Source: Gammaproteobacteria bacterium (GTDB lineage: Bacteria; Pseudomonadota; Gammaproteobacteria; Pseudomonadales; Pseudohongiellaceae). Taken from it: a DNA stretch of 50,685 bases. Position numbers and translations under genes: made by a program. The notes under the pieces were generated by a model. That model saw nothing but the letters and a program-made list of their open reading frames with translations, made no database searches and had not been told where the DNA came from. This document shows positions 33,259 to 42,789 of this stretch, in pieces. The DNA is taken from contig JAFMKB010000012.1 in assembly GCA_017853205.1 (NCBI GenBank), positions 1-50,685 on the forward strand, written 5' to 3'. Numbering within the stretch: the first letter of the stretch is position 1; the number at the start of each line of letters is the position of its first letter.

Positions 33259-36200
33259 TTAACCATGCCAGCGACGCGCATTGCGAAATAGACGCATACT
33301 TGGTGCGTCTTCTTTCCACTCCTCTGGATGCCAAGAATTCTGGCTCGCTCGGAATACTCGTTCTGGATGAGGCATCATTAGGGTGACACGACCATCCTCG
33401 CTGCTTACGCCGGCAATCGCATCGCTCGCCCCGTTAGGGTTAGAGGGATAGAGCATGGTTTTTTCACCATGCGCATTGACATAACGCATCGCTGCCATAT
33501 TGGACGCCGCGAAGGCCTCGGCGTCGACAGTGGAGGCAAAACTCGCCCTCCCCTCACCGTGAGCGACCGCAATAGCGAAACGTGAACCCTGCATGTCGTG
33601 CATAAAGGCAGAGTTGGAGTCTTCGATCCGCACGAGCGAAAGGCGTCCTTCGAACTGCTCGGAGCGATTGCGTTGGAATGAAGGCCAGTGGCGAGCGCCG
33701 GGGATGAGATCAGCTAGATGCGATAACATCTGGCAACCGTTACACACGCCTAGACTGAGCGTGTTGGGATTGGCGAAGAACGCCTCGAACTGTGTACGCA
33801 ATGCCTCATTAAACAGAATCGTTTTAGCCCAGCCACCGCCAGCGCCTAAGACGTCGCCGTAGGAAAAACCGCCGCAGGCAACGAGCGTCGAAAATTCGTT
33901 GAGGCTCCGTCGCCCCTGCAGCAAGTCGGTCATGTGGACATCTATCGCCTCGAAGCCTGCGCGATCGAACGCGGCTGCCATCTCGACCTGACCATTCACA
34001 CCCTGCTCACGCAAAACAGCAACTTTAGGACGAACACCCGTAGCAATATACGGCGCTGCGATATCATCATTTACATCGAAACTCAGTGCCGCATTGAGAC
34101 CTGGATCCTCAGTATCGAGGAGTAAATCGTATTCCTCCTGCGCGCAGTCAGAGTTATCTCGCAACTTTTGCATGTGATAACTGGTCTCTGCCCACGTGCG
34201 CTGCAATGAAGAAAGTGATGCGGAATAGAGCGTTTCACCGCGCGAGAGTACTGTCAGACGCGGATTTTTCCGACCGGCGTCGTTTGCCTCGACAGTTGCA
34301 ATAGTGTGTGTGCAGTCGCCTAGCCCTGCTTCATTGGCGAGTTCGGCGAAGCGCTCTCTATGTGCGCTACGGATTTGCACGACTACTCCAAGCTCTTCAC
34401 TAAACAAGGCTTCGATTGGCGCAGCGTTCGCTAAATCGAGCGTAACACCGCAGCGACCGGCAAAAGCCATTTCCACCACTGTAGTGAAAAGGCCTCCATC
34501 GGCGCGATCGTGGTAGGCAAGTAGGAGCCCTTCGCTGCGCGAAGCTTTTAATAGCGAGAAAAGCCCTAACATGTCGCTCGCTGCGTCGAGGTCTGGTGCC
34601 GTACCTTCGAGCGAGCGGAATACTTGTCCAAGTGCAGAGCCGCCGAGTCTGTTTTTACCTCGACCCAAATCGATAAGTACTAGCTGCGTATCACCGGCGT
34701 TAGTTTTTAACTGAGGTGTGAGCGTTCCTCTAATATCCTCCAGCGGCGCAAAAGCCGAGATAATGAGTGAGAGCGGCGCGGTATTACTTCGGGATTCACC
34801 TTCTTGCTCCCAAACTGTTCGCATGGACATGGAATCTTTGCCGACAGGAATGCAGATGCCGAGCTCTGGACAAAGGGTCATTGCTACCGCTTCGACGGTC
34901 TTATAGAGCTTGTCGTCTTCGGTATCGTAACCCGCAGCCACCATCCAATTCGCCGAGAGTTTTATGTCACCGAGCGACTGGATATCGGCGCTTAGGATAT
35001 TGGTTAACGCCTCACCGATAGCCATGCGGCCAGAGGCAGGCGCATTGAGCAGTGCTAGCGGTGTACGCTCTCCCATCGCCATCGCCTCGCCTGTGTAACC
35101 ATTAAATGAGTTGGCAGTAACCGCCGCATCGGCAACTGGCACCTGCCATGGTCCCACCATTTGATCCCGATGCACGAGCCCAGTGATTGTTCGATCGCCA
35201 ATCGTAATCAAAAAGCTTTTGCTCGCAACACAGGGCAAACTTAGCACCCGCGTTATCGCGTCGCTAAGCTCGATGGAACGTGTCTCAAATAATGAATCGC
35301 GCACTGAGCTGGAGTCGACCTTGCGGTGCATTTTGGGAGGCTTACCGAAAAGTACATCCATCGGCAAGTCGATAGGCTTGTTGCCAAAATGTGCATCAGA
35401 AAGTTCGATTCGCTTTTCTTCGGTTGCTTCGCCGACCACTGCGTAAGGACAACGCTCACGACGACAAAGGGCGTCGAACACCTCGAGGTTTTCAGGTTTG
35501 ACCGCGAGCACATAACGCTCTTGCGATTCGTTGCACCAAATTTCGAGCGGCGACATTTGCGATTCCGAACTCGGAATGGCACGCAAATTAAAGCGTCCAC
35601 CGGTACCGCCGTCTTTGACCAATTCCGGCAAAGCGTTTGAGAGTCCGCCCGCGCCAACATCATGGATAAAGGCAATGGGATTCGCGTCACCCATTTGCCA
35701 GCAACGGTCGATGACCTCCTGACAGCGACGCTCCATCTCTGGGTTCTCGCGCTGCACAGAGGCAAAGTCGAGATCTTCATTGCCGGCTCCCGCCGCCATA
35801 GATGACGCAGCGCCGCCACCGAGACCAATCAACATCGCAGGGCCGCCCAACACGATAAGCTGAGCGCCAGCATCGATACCTTCTTTTGTTACATGCCCGT
35901 CGCGGATATTGCCAAGTCCACCGGCTATCATTATCGGTTTATGATAGCCGCGCACTTCGCTCTCGCCGGCCTCATTTATCCATTCTTCTTCAAAACTGCG
36001 AAAATACCCACACAGATTTGGCCGACCAAATTCGTTATTGAACGAGGCTCCACCTATCGGACCTTCGAGCATAATATCTAGCGCAGAGGCGATGTGGGCA
36101 GGCTTGCCGAAGTCAACTTCCCATGGCTGCGGGAGCGCAGGAATTCTTAGATTTGACACCGAGAAACCAGTAAGGCCAGCTTTAGGCTTGGAGCCAGTTC

Positions 36201-37182
36201 CGGTGGCGCCTTCGTCTCGGATTTCCCCACCAGAGCCCGTTGCTGATCCAGGAAATGGTGCAATTGCAGTGGGATGATTGTGTGTCTCTACTTTCATCAA
36301 TATGTGGATAGGCTCGGCGCTAAACCGATAGCGCTGGTCCTCAGCACCCGGCATAAAGCGCTCGGCGGTGAAGCCTCTCATGACCGCGGCATTATCTGAA
36401 TAGGCAGACAGCACGCCGTCGGGGGACGCTGCATAAGTATTGCGGATCATGCCGAAAAGCGAATGAGGCATTTGCTCGCCGCCGATTTCCCAGCTCGCGT
36501 TAAAAATTTTGTGCCTGCAATGCTCGGAGTTCGCCTGAGCAAACATCATTAATTCGATGTCATTGGGATTGCGCCCAAGTGTCGTAAACTGCGCGCTGAG
36601 ATAGTCTATTTCATCTTCAGCGAGCGCGAGGCCCAACGTTGTATTTGCTTGCTCCAATGCAGCTCTGCCCTTCCCAAGCAGGTCAATACTCTTCATCGAC
36701 TGCGGCTCAGCACGCTGGAACAAACTCTCTGCTTGTTGTACGCCATCGAGCACGGACTGTGTCATTCTATCGTGAAGCAATGAATCAACGCGCGACAGTT
36801 CATCAGGCGCTAGCTGAGCGCTAAGTGAGAGTGTATAAACAATTCCTCGCTCCACTCGGCGCACCTTTTCGAGGCCGCAGTTATGTAAGATATCGGTGGC
36901 TTTGCTAGACCAGGGTGAAAGAGTCCCTTTACGCGGAACCACTAATCTGTGGAGTGACAGCGCTGTGGCCTGAAGCGATTCGGTGGTGCCGTGCAATCCT
37001 TCTCCATAACGCAGAAGCGAATTGAGCGTTTCTGACTCGCCGTCTGTGAGGGGTGAAGATTCGACTAGGTGAAGGAATCGTGCATCAATCGCGAGGATGG
37101 AGGGCACTGCAGCTTGGAGGGTGGCGAGAAGCCTAGATGTTTTGAATTCCGAAAGAGCTGCCGCTCCGAACAACGCCTGCAT
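33259..37182 (-). CDS. purL: phosphoribosylformylglycinamidine synthase
   Basis: Large single-chain enzyme that turns FGAR into FGAM with glutamine in purine synthesis, 1307 residues (E. coli 1295). Parts in order: N-terminal PurS-like domain ([19 protein letters not shown]); linker; two AIRS-like synthase halves, the first with [20 protein letters not shown], the second with [16 protein letters not shown]; and the C-terminal glutaminase with nucleophile Cys in [13 protein letters not shown] (near residue 1147) and a HGEGRA motif. ATG 37182 has AAGGA eight bases upstream, so I do not use the 15 extra codons open upstream. Confidence 0.98.
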   Translation of the reverse strand: MQALFGAAALSEFKTSRLLATLQAAVPSILAIDARFLHLVESSPLTDGESETLNSLLRYGEGLHGTTESLQATALSLHRLVVPRKGTLSPWSSKATDILHNCGLEKVRRVERGIVYTLSLSAQLAPDELSRVDSLLHDRMTQSVLDGVQQAESLFQRAEPQSMKSIDLLGKGRAALEQANTTLGLALAEDEIDYLSAQFTTLGRNPNDIELMMFAQANSEHCRHKIFNASWEIGGEQMPHSLFGMIRNTYAASPDGVLSAYSDNAAVMRGFTAERFMPGAEDQRYRFSAEPIHILMKVETHNHPTAIAPFPGSATGSGGEIRDEGATGTGSKPKAGLTGFSVSNLRIPALPQPWEVDFGKPAHIASALDIMLEGPIGGASFNNEFGRPNLCGYFRSFEEEWINEAGESEVRGYHKPIMIAGGLGNIRDGHVTKEGIDAGAQLIVLGGPAMLIGLGGGAASSMAAGAGNEDLDFASVQRENPEMERRCQEVIDRCWQMGDANPIAFIHDVGAGGLSNALPELVKDGGTGGRFNLRAIPSSESQMSPLEIWCNESQERYVLAVKPENLEVFDALCRRERCPYAVVGEATEEKRIELSDAHFGNKPIDLPMDVLFGKPPKMHRKVDSSSVRDSLFETRSIELSDAITRVLSLPCVASKSFLITIGDRTITGLVHRDQMVGPWQVPVADAAVTANSFNGYTGEAMAMGERTPLALLNAPASGRMAIGEALTNILSADIQSLGDIKLSANWMVAAGYDTEDDKLYKTVEAVAMTLCPELGICIPVGKDSMSMRTVWEQEGESRSNTAPLSLIISAFAPLEDIRGTLTPQLKTNAGDTQLVLIDLGRGKNRLGGSALGQVFRSLEGTAPDLDAASDMLGLFSLLKASRSEGLLLAYHDRADGGLFTTVVEMAFAGRCGVTLDLANAAPIEALFSEELGVVVQIRSAHRERFAELANEAGLGDCTHTIATVEANDAGRKNPRLTVLSRGETLYSASLSSLQRTWAETSYHMQKLRDNSDCAQEEYDLLLDTEDPGLNAALSFDVNDDIAAPYIATGVRPKVAVLREQGVNGQVEMAAAFDRAGFEAIDVHMTDLLQGRRSLNEFSTLVACGGFSYGDVLGAGGGWAKTILFNEALRTQFEAFFANPNTLSLGVCNGCQMLSHLADLIPGARHWPSFQRNRSEQFEGRLSLVRIEDSNSAFMHDMQGSRFAIAVAHGEGRASFASTVDAEAFAASNMAAMRYVNAHGEKTMLYPSNPNGASDAIAGVSSEDGRVTLMMPHPERVFRASQNSWHPEEWKEDAPSMRLFRNARRWHG

Positions 37183-37248
37183 CGTATGGGTCCTTGTGAC
37201 GAGACTCTCAAATCTGAAGCGCGCCATGATAGCCGAAATGGCATTAAA

Positions 37249-37269
37249 TTGCGCTCAATTTGAGCGCAA
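37249..37269 (-). promoter_or_regulatory. palindrome upstream of purL
   Basis: TTGCGCTCAA, one base, TTGAGCGCAA: a perfect inverted repeat 67 bases upstream of purL and 20 bases past the stop of the lipoprotein gene. On the minus strand it is followed by TTTAAT. It may be a weak terminator of the lipoprotein gene or an operator for purL. It does not match the E. coli PurR box. Confidence 0.45.
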
Positions 37270-37289
37270 ATCTAAGGACAAGGGAGAAT

Positions 37290-37874
37290 CTAAAGCCTCG
37301 GTTGGATTTGCGCCTTCTCGGAAGGCACGACAGCTGTACCACCGGAATCCTCAACCCAGAAATCTACCGCTGCGAGCGTTGTGATATCTTGGCGCTCACC
37401 GAGAAATGTTGGCTCAGCATGCACGGTATAGATCTCTCCGGGCAGCGCTGTAAACCTTATTACCCGACTCACGCTCATCTGCGCGGCGGCGTAGTCAACT
37501 AAGGCCGGGGCGAGGCCTCTCTGGCTGCCATGATCCCACGAATAATAGACTTCTATTTCACGATGGCCAGGAACAACCTCAACCGCAGCGATCTGCTCGT
37601 TCGAGCGAAGCTCCATATCATCGACACGCAAGAACCGGACGACATCAACATAGCGATTCATTAAATCGTTTCGGACTAACTGCCCACCACGAATCAACGA
37701 CGTCTGCATCTGTGAATTCGCATCCCCGATGTAAGCCTTGAATGCTTTAACATTGGTCACGCAACTACTAAGAAGCGCGCCGCAGGTGGCAACGAGTAAA
37801 AGTCTCTTGACCACAATTACCAAGCGCTGCACCTTCGGCAGATGATGCTTGATTGTGCAATAGAGTGAAGCCAT
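37290..37874 (-). CDS. putative lipoprotein of unknown function
   Basis: I do not recognise the family. A hydrophobic stretch VKRLLLVATCGALLSSC ends in a lipobox (L-S-S-C), so the mature protein should be lipid-anchored at that cysteine, facing the periplasm. About 155 residues follow without further membrane segments or cysteines; HREIEVYYSWDHGSQRG and YTVHAEPTFLGERQDITTL are its most patterned parts. The ATG at 37874 gives an overlong signal region with no good ribosome-binding site; a TTG at 37823 with GAAGG eight bases upstream gives a better lipoprotein signal and may be the real start. It lies alone between tadA and purL. Confidence 0.7.
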   Translation of the reverse strand: MASLYCTIKHHLPKVQRLVIVVKRLLLVATCGALLSSCVTNVKAFKAYIGDANSQMQTSLIRGGQLVRNDLMNRYVDVVRFLRVDDMELRSNEQIAAVEVVPGHREIEVYYSWDHGSQRGLAPALVDYAAAQMSVSRVIRFTALPGEIYTVHAEPTFLGERQDITTLAAVDFWVEDSGGTAVVPSEKAQIQPRL

Positions 37875-38003
37875 GACTTGTGCTCGAAAGAATGCTTTGT
37901 GCTGTTGGAAGCCATGAAAAGGTACAGTTATCTGAGCTTTGAAGCAAGACGGCGTGCTCGCAGCCGACTCACTACAGCTTCGACCTAATTATCGATCGAA
38001 CCC

Positions 38004-38483
38004 TTAACGTCGAGAGCGAAAAAAAGAAGACACCAGAGCGCCGCATTCATCAGCGAGAACCCCTTCGGTCACTTCCACACGATGGTTGTAAAAATCCTGC
38101 TCTGCAAGCTTCAGCTGACTTACCACAGCCCCAGCTCTCGGTTCGCGCGCACCGAAAACCACCCGCTGCACCCTCGAATGGATGATCGCCCCCATGCACA
38201 TAGTGCAGGGCTCGATGGTGACATAGAGAGTCGAGGTCGGCAGCCGGTAGTTATGAAGCTGCCCTGCCGCCTTGCGCAACACTGCTATTTCCGCATGTGC
38301 GCTCGGGTCACAGCCGCTAATGGGTGCATTATATGCTGCGGCGACGAGTGCTTCTCCGATAACCAATACAGCACCTACTGGGACTTCGCCCTGAGACTCG
38401 GCGAGTCGCGCTTGGTCCAGCGCAAGCCGCATCCAAAAGGCATCTCGCTCGACTGCATCTGGATCATTGACAGCTTTACTCAT
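38004..38483 (-). CDS. tadA: tRNA-specific adenosine deaminase
   Basis: Zinc deaminase making inosine at position 34 of tRNA-Arg. The zinc site is HAE in PSAHAEIAVLRKA together with PCTMCMGAI, and VFGAREPRAGA is also typical. From MSKAVNDPDAV at 38483 the protein is 159 residues, close to TadA size. The ATG overlaps the TGA of the upstream membrane protein (ATGA) and has no clear ribosome-binding site, which indicates translational coupling; the longer open frame upstream is only read-through of that gene's region in another frame. Confidence 0.95.
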   Translation of the reverse strand: MSKAVNDPDAVERDAFWMRLALDQARLAESQGEVPVGAVLVIGEALVAAAYNAPISGCDPSAHAEIAVLRKAAGQLHNYRLPTSTLYVTIEPCTMCMGAIIHSRVQRVVFGAREPRAGAVVSQLKLAEQDFYNHRVEVTEGVLADECGALVSSFFRSRR

Positions 38484-39145
38484 TGCGCACACTGCCCGCT
38501 CAATTTGCCCACGAGATACAGTCCGATCGACACTGAAGGGCCGATGAAAATCGCGAATAGCAGCGTACCAAGCCCTGCCACGCCGCCAAGCGACCATCCA
38601 ATGCCAACCACTGTAAGCTCGATACCCATTCGCACCAACGCAACTGGCAATCCAGTTAGCCGCTGCAGACCTGTCATGACGCCGTCACGGGGTCCTGGAC
38701 CAAGATTCGCGACGAGATAGACGCCGCTGCCTAGACCGATTAGTAAGATACCGACCAGCGTCTGCATAATACCCGTCACGATCCCTGTCATCTTAGGTAG
38801 GTACGGCAGAGACAACTCCATCACCGCCGCGATGATTATGATATTCAATAACGTGCCAAGACCTGGCGTTTGCCGCAGCGGTATCCACAACAAAAGAACC
38901 CCTATACCAATGAAGAATGTCGACATTCCTATCCCAAGTCCCGAGGTATTCGCTACGCCCTGTGAGAAAACTGTCCAAGGACTCACACCGACACCGGCAT
39001 TGATGAGAAGCGCCTCACCGATACCAAACAGCATCAAGCCGAAGCACAGCAGGATGAAGGTAGGCGGCGCTGGAAAAAAATTAAGCGGCGCAGGTGAACT
39101 CCAACTAGCCGTTGGCACTGTTTTAACACGCAAGAAGTCGAACAT
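38480..39145 (-). CDS. YczE/YyaS/YitT-type integral membrane protein
   Basis: Inner-membrane protein of 221 residues with five or six hydrophobic helices. The segment INAGVGVSPWTVFSQGVAN and the loop LGPGPRDGVMTGLQRLTG are typical of YczE-like proteins, whose function is unknown. AGGA lies six bases before the ATG. Its stop codon overlaps the tadA start, so tadA expression is likely tied to it. I know of no functional link between the two families. Confidence 0.85.
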   Translation of the reverse strand: MFDFLRVKTVPTASWSSPAPLNFFPAPPTFILLCFGLMLFGIGEALLINAGVGVSPWTVFSQGVANTSGLGIGMSTFFIGIGVLLLWIPLRQTPGLGTLLNIIIIAAVMELSLPYLPKMTGIVTGIMQTLVGILLIGLGSGVYLVANLGPGPRDGVMTGLQRLTGLPVALVRMGIELTVVGIGWSLGGVAGLGTLLFAIFIGPSVSIGLYLVGKLSGQCAQ

Positions 39146-39181
39146 TAATATTCCTAAAATTAACGGTTAAGCGGCGGTACC

Positions 39182-40015
39182 CTATTCGAAAATTACCGTA
39201 CGCCCGCGGAAAACAACCGCCTTATGCTCGAGCACCTTTTTTAGTGCCTGCGCGAAAACCTTCTTCTCAGTGTCGCGACCAATCTGCTTGAGCTTATCGA
39301 CTGAGTAGCCCGAGCGGATGCGGGATACATCTTGTTCTATGATAGGCCCTTGGTCGAGTTCCGGTATTACGAAATGCGAGGTCGCGCCCATCAATTTGAC
39401 GCCCCGTTCGTAGGCCATTTCGTAAGGTTTCGCGCCAACAAACGAAGGAAGAAAAGAGTGATGAATATTGATGATTGGACATCCGGCTTGATCGATAAAT
39501 TCGGCACTGAGGATCTTCATATAGCGGGCGAGGCCGATAAAATCAGGCGCATATTTCGCAATAATTTCGAGTTGCTGCATCTCAAAATCTGGATTTTCTT
39601 TAGTGGGAATATAGTAAAAAGGGATTCCCAACCTTGCGGCAATCGCGCTGTGATCAAAATTGCCTACAATGAAGCTAACCTGTGCATCGACAAGGTCTCC
39701 CAACTCAATTTTATTGAGCACTTCGAGCAGCGCATGAGGCTCGCGTGAAACGAAAAGGCCGAGTGATTGTGGCGCATTGAAGAAATGGATATCGAGTACG
39801 CCTCCCTCGCTCACTGGCAGTGTAGAAAATTCAGCTTGAAATGCTGCCGCATTAGGCCACACCCCATTGTCTTCCCACTCGATGCGAATAAAAAAACGGT
39901 CATCTTCAACATGTTGCTCTAACGCCAGTATATTGCAGCGATGCTGAGCAAGATAAGCCGACAGTTCAGCAACAATGCCTGGCCTGTCAGGGCAATGGAA
40001 GGTGAAACAAATCAT
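39182..40015 (-). CDS. purU: formyltetrahydrofolate deformylase
   Basis: Hydrolyses 10-formyl-THF to formate and THF, balancing one-carbon units and supplying formate for PurT. An N-terminal ACT domain (residues about 1-80, FHCPDRPGIVAELSAYLAQ) is followed by the formyltransferase fold with the catalytic Asn-His-Asp set: INIHHSFLPSFVGAKPY and GVKLMGATSHFVIPELDQGP. Length 277 residues, as in E. coli (280). It has its own upstream region of 94 bp. Confidence 0.96.
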   Translation of the reverse strand: MICFTFHCPDRPGIVAELSAYLAQHRCNILALEQHVEDDRFFIRIEWEDNGVWPNAAAFQAEFSTLPVSEGGVLDIHFFNAPQSLGLFVSREPHALLEVLNKIELGDLVDAQVSFIVGNFDHSAIAARLGIPFYYIPTKENPDFEMQQLEIIAKYAPDFIGLARYMKILSAEFIDQAGCPIINIHHSFLPSFVGAKPYEMAYERGVKLMGATSHFVIPELDQGPIIEQDVSRIRSGYSVDKLKQIGRDTEKKVFAQALKKVLEHKAVVFRGRTVIFE

Positions 40016-40109
40016 GGGGATGCTCTCTTTGCGCTTTCCTATTTTTTAGGGATAGTCAGCGCCTGAGTATAAGGCGAAAAAAAGTTCGGCGCATGAGTAA
40101 AGCGTAGAC

Positions 40110-41669
40110 CTATGGCCTCGTGGTTCGCGCTTTAGGGCCTAATTCACTTGCAGTGCGGTCGTAGGCAAGCTTCACCCAGTCGCATAGAAGCGGGCGAGTG
40201 TCGCGCGGGTCAATGACTTCTTCTATACCAAACGCTTCTGCTGTGCGCAGCGGCGAGCGATACTGTTCGAGCATAGCCTCGATTTCTCGACGCTTGGCAT
40301 CTGGATCGTCTGCAGCTTCGATTTCGCGCCGATACGCCGCCTGAACTCCGCCTTCTATCGGTAGCGACCCCCAGTCGGCAGAAGGCCAAGCGTAACGCAA
40401 ATTAAGTCCGTCAGAATTGCCATGACCTGCACCGGCTACGCCGTAGCAGCGCCGGATTATAACCGACACCCAAGGCACGGTCGCTTGCAAGCATGCCATC
40501 AGCGCTCTGCTGCCGAGTCTCACCGTACCCGCTTCTTCTGCCTCAATACCAATAAGGAAGCCGGGATTGTCGACAAGATTGATAACTGGCAGGTGAAACG
40601 TATCGCAAAGATCGACGAAGCGCATCATCTTCTCTGAAGACTGCGCGTCCACAGCCCCACCGTGGAACTTCGTATCGTTTGCCATTATTCCTACTGGGTA
40701 ACCATCAAGGCGCGCAAGCCCTATCGCGAGCGAGCGGCCATAGCCGGCATTGATTTCGAAAAAAGACTCTTTATCAACAATGCCTGCAATAACCTCCCGC
40801 ACCTCATACATCTGACGACGATCGCGCGGGATCACGCTTAGCAAGGATTCGTCTCTACGGTCGACTGGGTCGGGAGAATTTACGCGTGGAGGTTGATGCC
40901 AAACGCTTTGCGGCATGTAAGACAGAAATTGTGCAATCTGTTCAAACGCCTCTGCCTCGCTTGCCACCTCGTTATCCACCGCGCCACTGCCATGCGCATG
41001 AATCTGCGAGCCGCCCAACTCATTTTTACCAACGGGTTTGCCGAAGCTGCGTTCGACAACCGGTGGGCCGGCGACAAACATCTGACTAGTCTCTTTGACC
41101 ATGAGCGAGAAATGCGAAATCGTTGTGCGGACGGCGCCGAGCCCTGCGACTGATCCCATGCAAGCACAAACAACAGGAACATGACCGAGAAGTCGCATCG
41201 TAGTCTCGATTCCTTTGAGAGCTGGTACATACGAATGTCCAACCATCTCAAGAGTCTTGACGCTTCCTCCACCGCCGCTCCCATCGATTAGTCTGACAAG
41301 CGGTAACCTCATCTCTAGCGCGTAGCGTTCACCATAGCCGCTTTTATCGCCAATTTTGGCATCCGCCGCCCCCCCACGTACTGTAAAGTCATCGCCGCCT
41401 AATACGACTTTGCGGCCATTGATGAGCGCCGTCCCGAGAACAAAGTTCGATGGTATGAAGTCCTGTATCTCGCCAGCGTCGTTATAGGTCGCTTTACCAG
41501 CAAGCGCCCCAATCTCATGAAAACTCCCCTCGTCTGCTAGCGCAGCAATACGTTCACGAACAGTTAGCCTGCCATTGTCATGCTGCCTGGAGACCCTCTC
41601 TTCACCGCCCATTTTGTAGGCGAGCGCCTCGCGCCGCCTGAGTTCATCGACTTCTTTCTGCCAACTCAT
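40110..41669 (-). CDS. acyl-CoA carboxylase, carboxyltransferase (beta) subunit
   Basis: Carboxyltransferase of the propionyl-/methylcrotonyl-/acetyl-CoA carboxylase beta family, 519 residues, with two crotonase-like halves. The first includes VRLIDGSGGGGSVKTLEM and SVAGLGAVRTTISHFSLMVK (CoA-binding side); the second has VGIMANDTKFHGGAVDAQSSEKMMRF, split around the carboxybiotin pocket, and LVDNPGFLIGIEAEEAG. Such enzymes need a biotin-carboxylase/biotin-carrier partner, and none is in the window, so the partner must be encoded elsewhere. Substrate not assignable by eye. Last of a three-gene minus-strand run. Confidence 0.9.
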   Translation of the reverse strand: MSWQKEVDELRRREALAYKMGGEERVSRQHDNGRLTVRERIAALADEGSFHEIGALAGKATYNDAGEIQDFIPSNFVLGTALINGRKVVLGGDDFTVRGGAADAKIGDKSGYGERYALEMRLPLVRLIDGSGGGGSVKTLEMVGHSYVPALKGIETTMRLLGHVPVVCACMGSVAGLGAVRTTISHFSLMVKETSQMFVAGPPVVERSFGKPVGKNELGGSQIHAHGSGAVDNEVASEAEAFEQIAQFLSYMPQSVWHQPPRVNSPDPVDRRDESLLSVIPRDRRQMYEVREVIAGIVDKESFFEINAGYGRSLAIGLARLDGYPVGIMANDTKFHGGAVDAQSSEKMMRFVDLCDTFHLPVINLVDNPGFLIGIEAEEAGTVRLGSRALMACLQATVPWVSVIIRRCYGVAGAGHGNSDGLNLRYAWPSADWGSLPIEGGVQAAYRREIEAADDPDAKRREIEAMLEQYRSPLRTAEAFGIEEVIDPRDTRPLLCDWVKLAYDRTASELGPKARTTRP

Positions 41670-41705
41670 AGTTATTTTCTCTTGCTAAATAAGCGTTTGA
41701 GTTCA

Positions 41706-42158
41706 CTAAATCCAGCGTCTGATACGGGCTTTGAACTCGGCATAATCGTCTCCAAAAGTCTCTTGCATTAGCACCTCTTCTTTCAGAACAAATAGCTGTC
41801 TGATAATGAAGAAAAATAACAGGAGCACGAGCAATCCCATCACATTATTGACCAGAAGCGTGACGCCGATGAGGCAACAGAACATTCCCAAATACATTGG
41901 ATTGCGGGTGAACCGGTAGGCACCACTAACAACCAATTTTGTTGATTCGCTAAAAGGCACTATGCCGGTTTTCGCCTTAGAAAAAAGTCTAGCGGCCGAA
42001 GCGGTGAGGACAATTCCTGAGAATAAAAAAAGTACGCCGCCAACTAATGAAATAGCGCTCGAAACAAACGGCACCGGCAAGAATGAATCAATCCCAACAA
42101 TCGAAAGTATGCTCAATAAGAGGTAATGAGGCGGATAAAGTCTGGAGGGCATTTTCAT
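41706..42158 (-). CDS. isoprenylcysteine carboxyl methyltransferase-like membrane protein
   Basis: Integral membrane protein of 150 residues with four or five hydrophobic segments and the ICMT/PEMT-type C-terminal motif: YRFTRNPMYLGMF (R-N-P-x-Y), then a membrane segment, then EEVLMQETFGDDYAEFKARIRRW. In bacteria this family methylates small or lipid substrates; the target is unknown. GAGGAA is six bases before the ATG. It starts 18 bp after the small membrane protein and is followed 36 bp later by the carboxyltransferase gene. Confidence 0.85.
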   Translation of the reverse strand: MKMPSRLYPPHYLLLSILSIVGIDSFLPVPFVSSAISLVGGVLFLFSGIVLTASAARLFSKAKTGIVPFSESTKLVVSGAYRFTRNPMYLGMFCCLIGVTLLVNNVMGLLVLLLFFFIIRQLFVLKEEVLMQETFGDDYAEFKARIRRWI

Positions 42159-42176
42159 GAACGTTTCCTCAGCTAG

Positions 42177-42569
42177 TTAGGTTAGAGGGTGTGTGCGTTG
42201 AACCTGATTGGCGATAGCGACCAAGACCACGAGCGCGTCGATAAAGAGTGCGCCTGCAAGTTCTGGGACAAAAGCCTGACCCCAGATTAAAACCACGGCA
42301 ATAAACATTGCCTTGCTGCCACCGGAGACATTAAGGCAGAAAGTGCGTAGCGTCGGTCTGCGCGCACCAATGATCAACAGGATACCCATCAAGCCAACAA
42401 GGCCCGACCATCCGCGCGTAAGAAGTAATGCCAGAGGATTATCCGATGGCGCACCAAACATTGCCTGTTGAACCTGCGCGGGTGCCAAAAGCCCTAGGCC
42501 AACTAACGCCGTCATAACTCCTGTAACCAGCATAAACAGAATCAACAGCTTTTCTCTATTTACAGCCAC
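42177..42569 (-). CDS. small four-helix membrane protein of unknown function
   Basis: Protein of 130 residues with four predicted membrane helices and no cysteine-based or catalytic motif that I recognise. Start GTG at 42569, with AAAGGA nine bases upstream. First gene of the run leading to the methyltransferase-like and carboxyltransferase genes, and divergent from the secreted amidohydrolase across 220 bp. Confidence 0.75.
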   Translation of the reverse strand: MAVNREKLLILFMLVTGVMTALVGLGLLAPAQVQQAMFGAPSDNPLALLLTRGWSGLVGLMGILLIIGARRPTLRTFCLNVSGGSKAMFIAVVLIWGQAFVPELAGALFIDALVVLVAIANQVQRTHPLT

Positions 42570-42789
42570 GGCTTGGTTTCCTTTTAAGCAAATTAATCAT
42601 TTTTTATTAAACTGACCGAGAATATCCCAATGTCTGCGCATTCACCAAATTCGCTTTCTCAGCGCAAGCGAAGCTACAATTCAACGCATGCGCCCATCAC
42701 ACACGATGAGCTTTCTAATTCGACCCGCGGTCCTAACTCCAAGCCTTCGTGCTTGTTAGGCAGAGACTCACTTGTCAGGAGCAACACCG

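Noticed and set aside
35253-35828. Open frame of 191 codons on the minus strand
   Set aside because: Alternative frame inside purL, which is intact across this part.
38082-38720. Open frame of 212 codons on the plus strand
   Set aside because: Antisense to tadA and the YczE-type gene, both supported by motifs and coupled starts.
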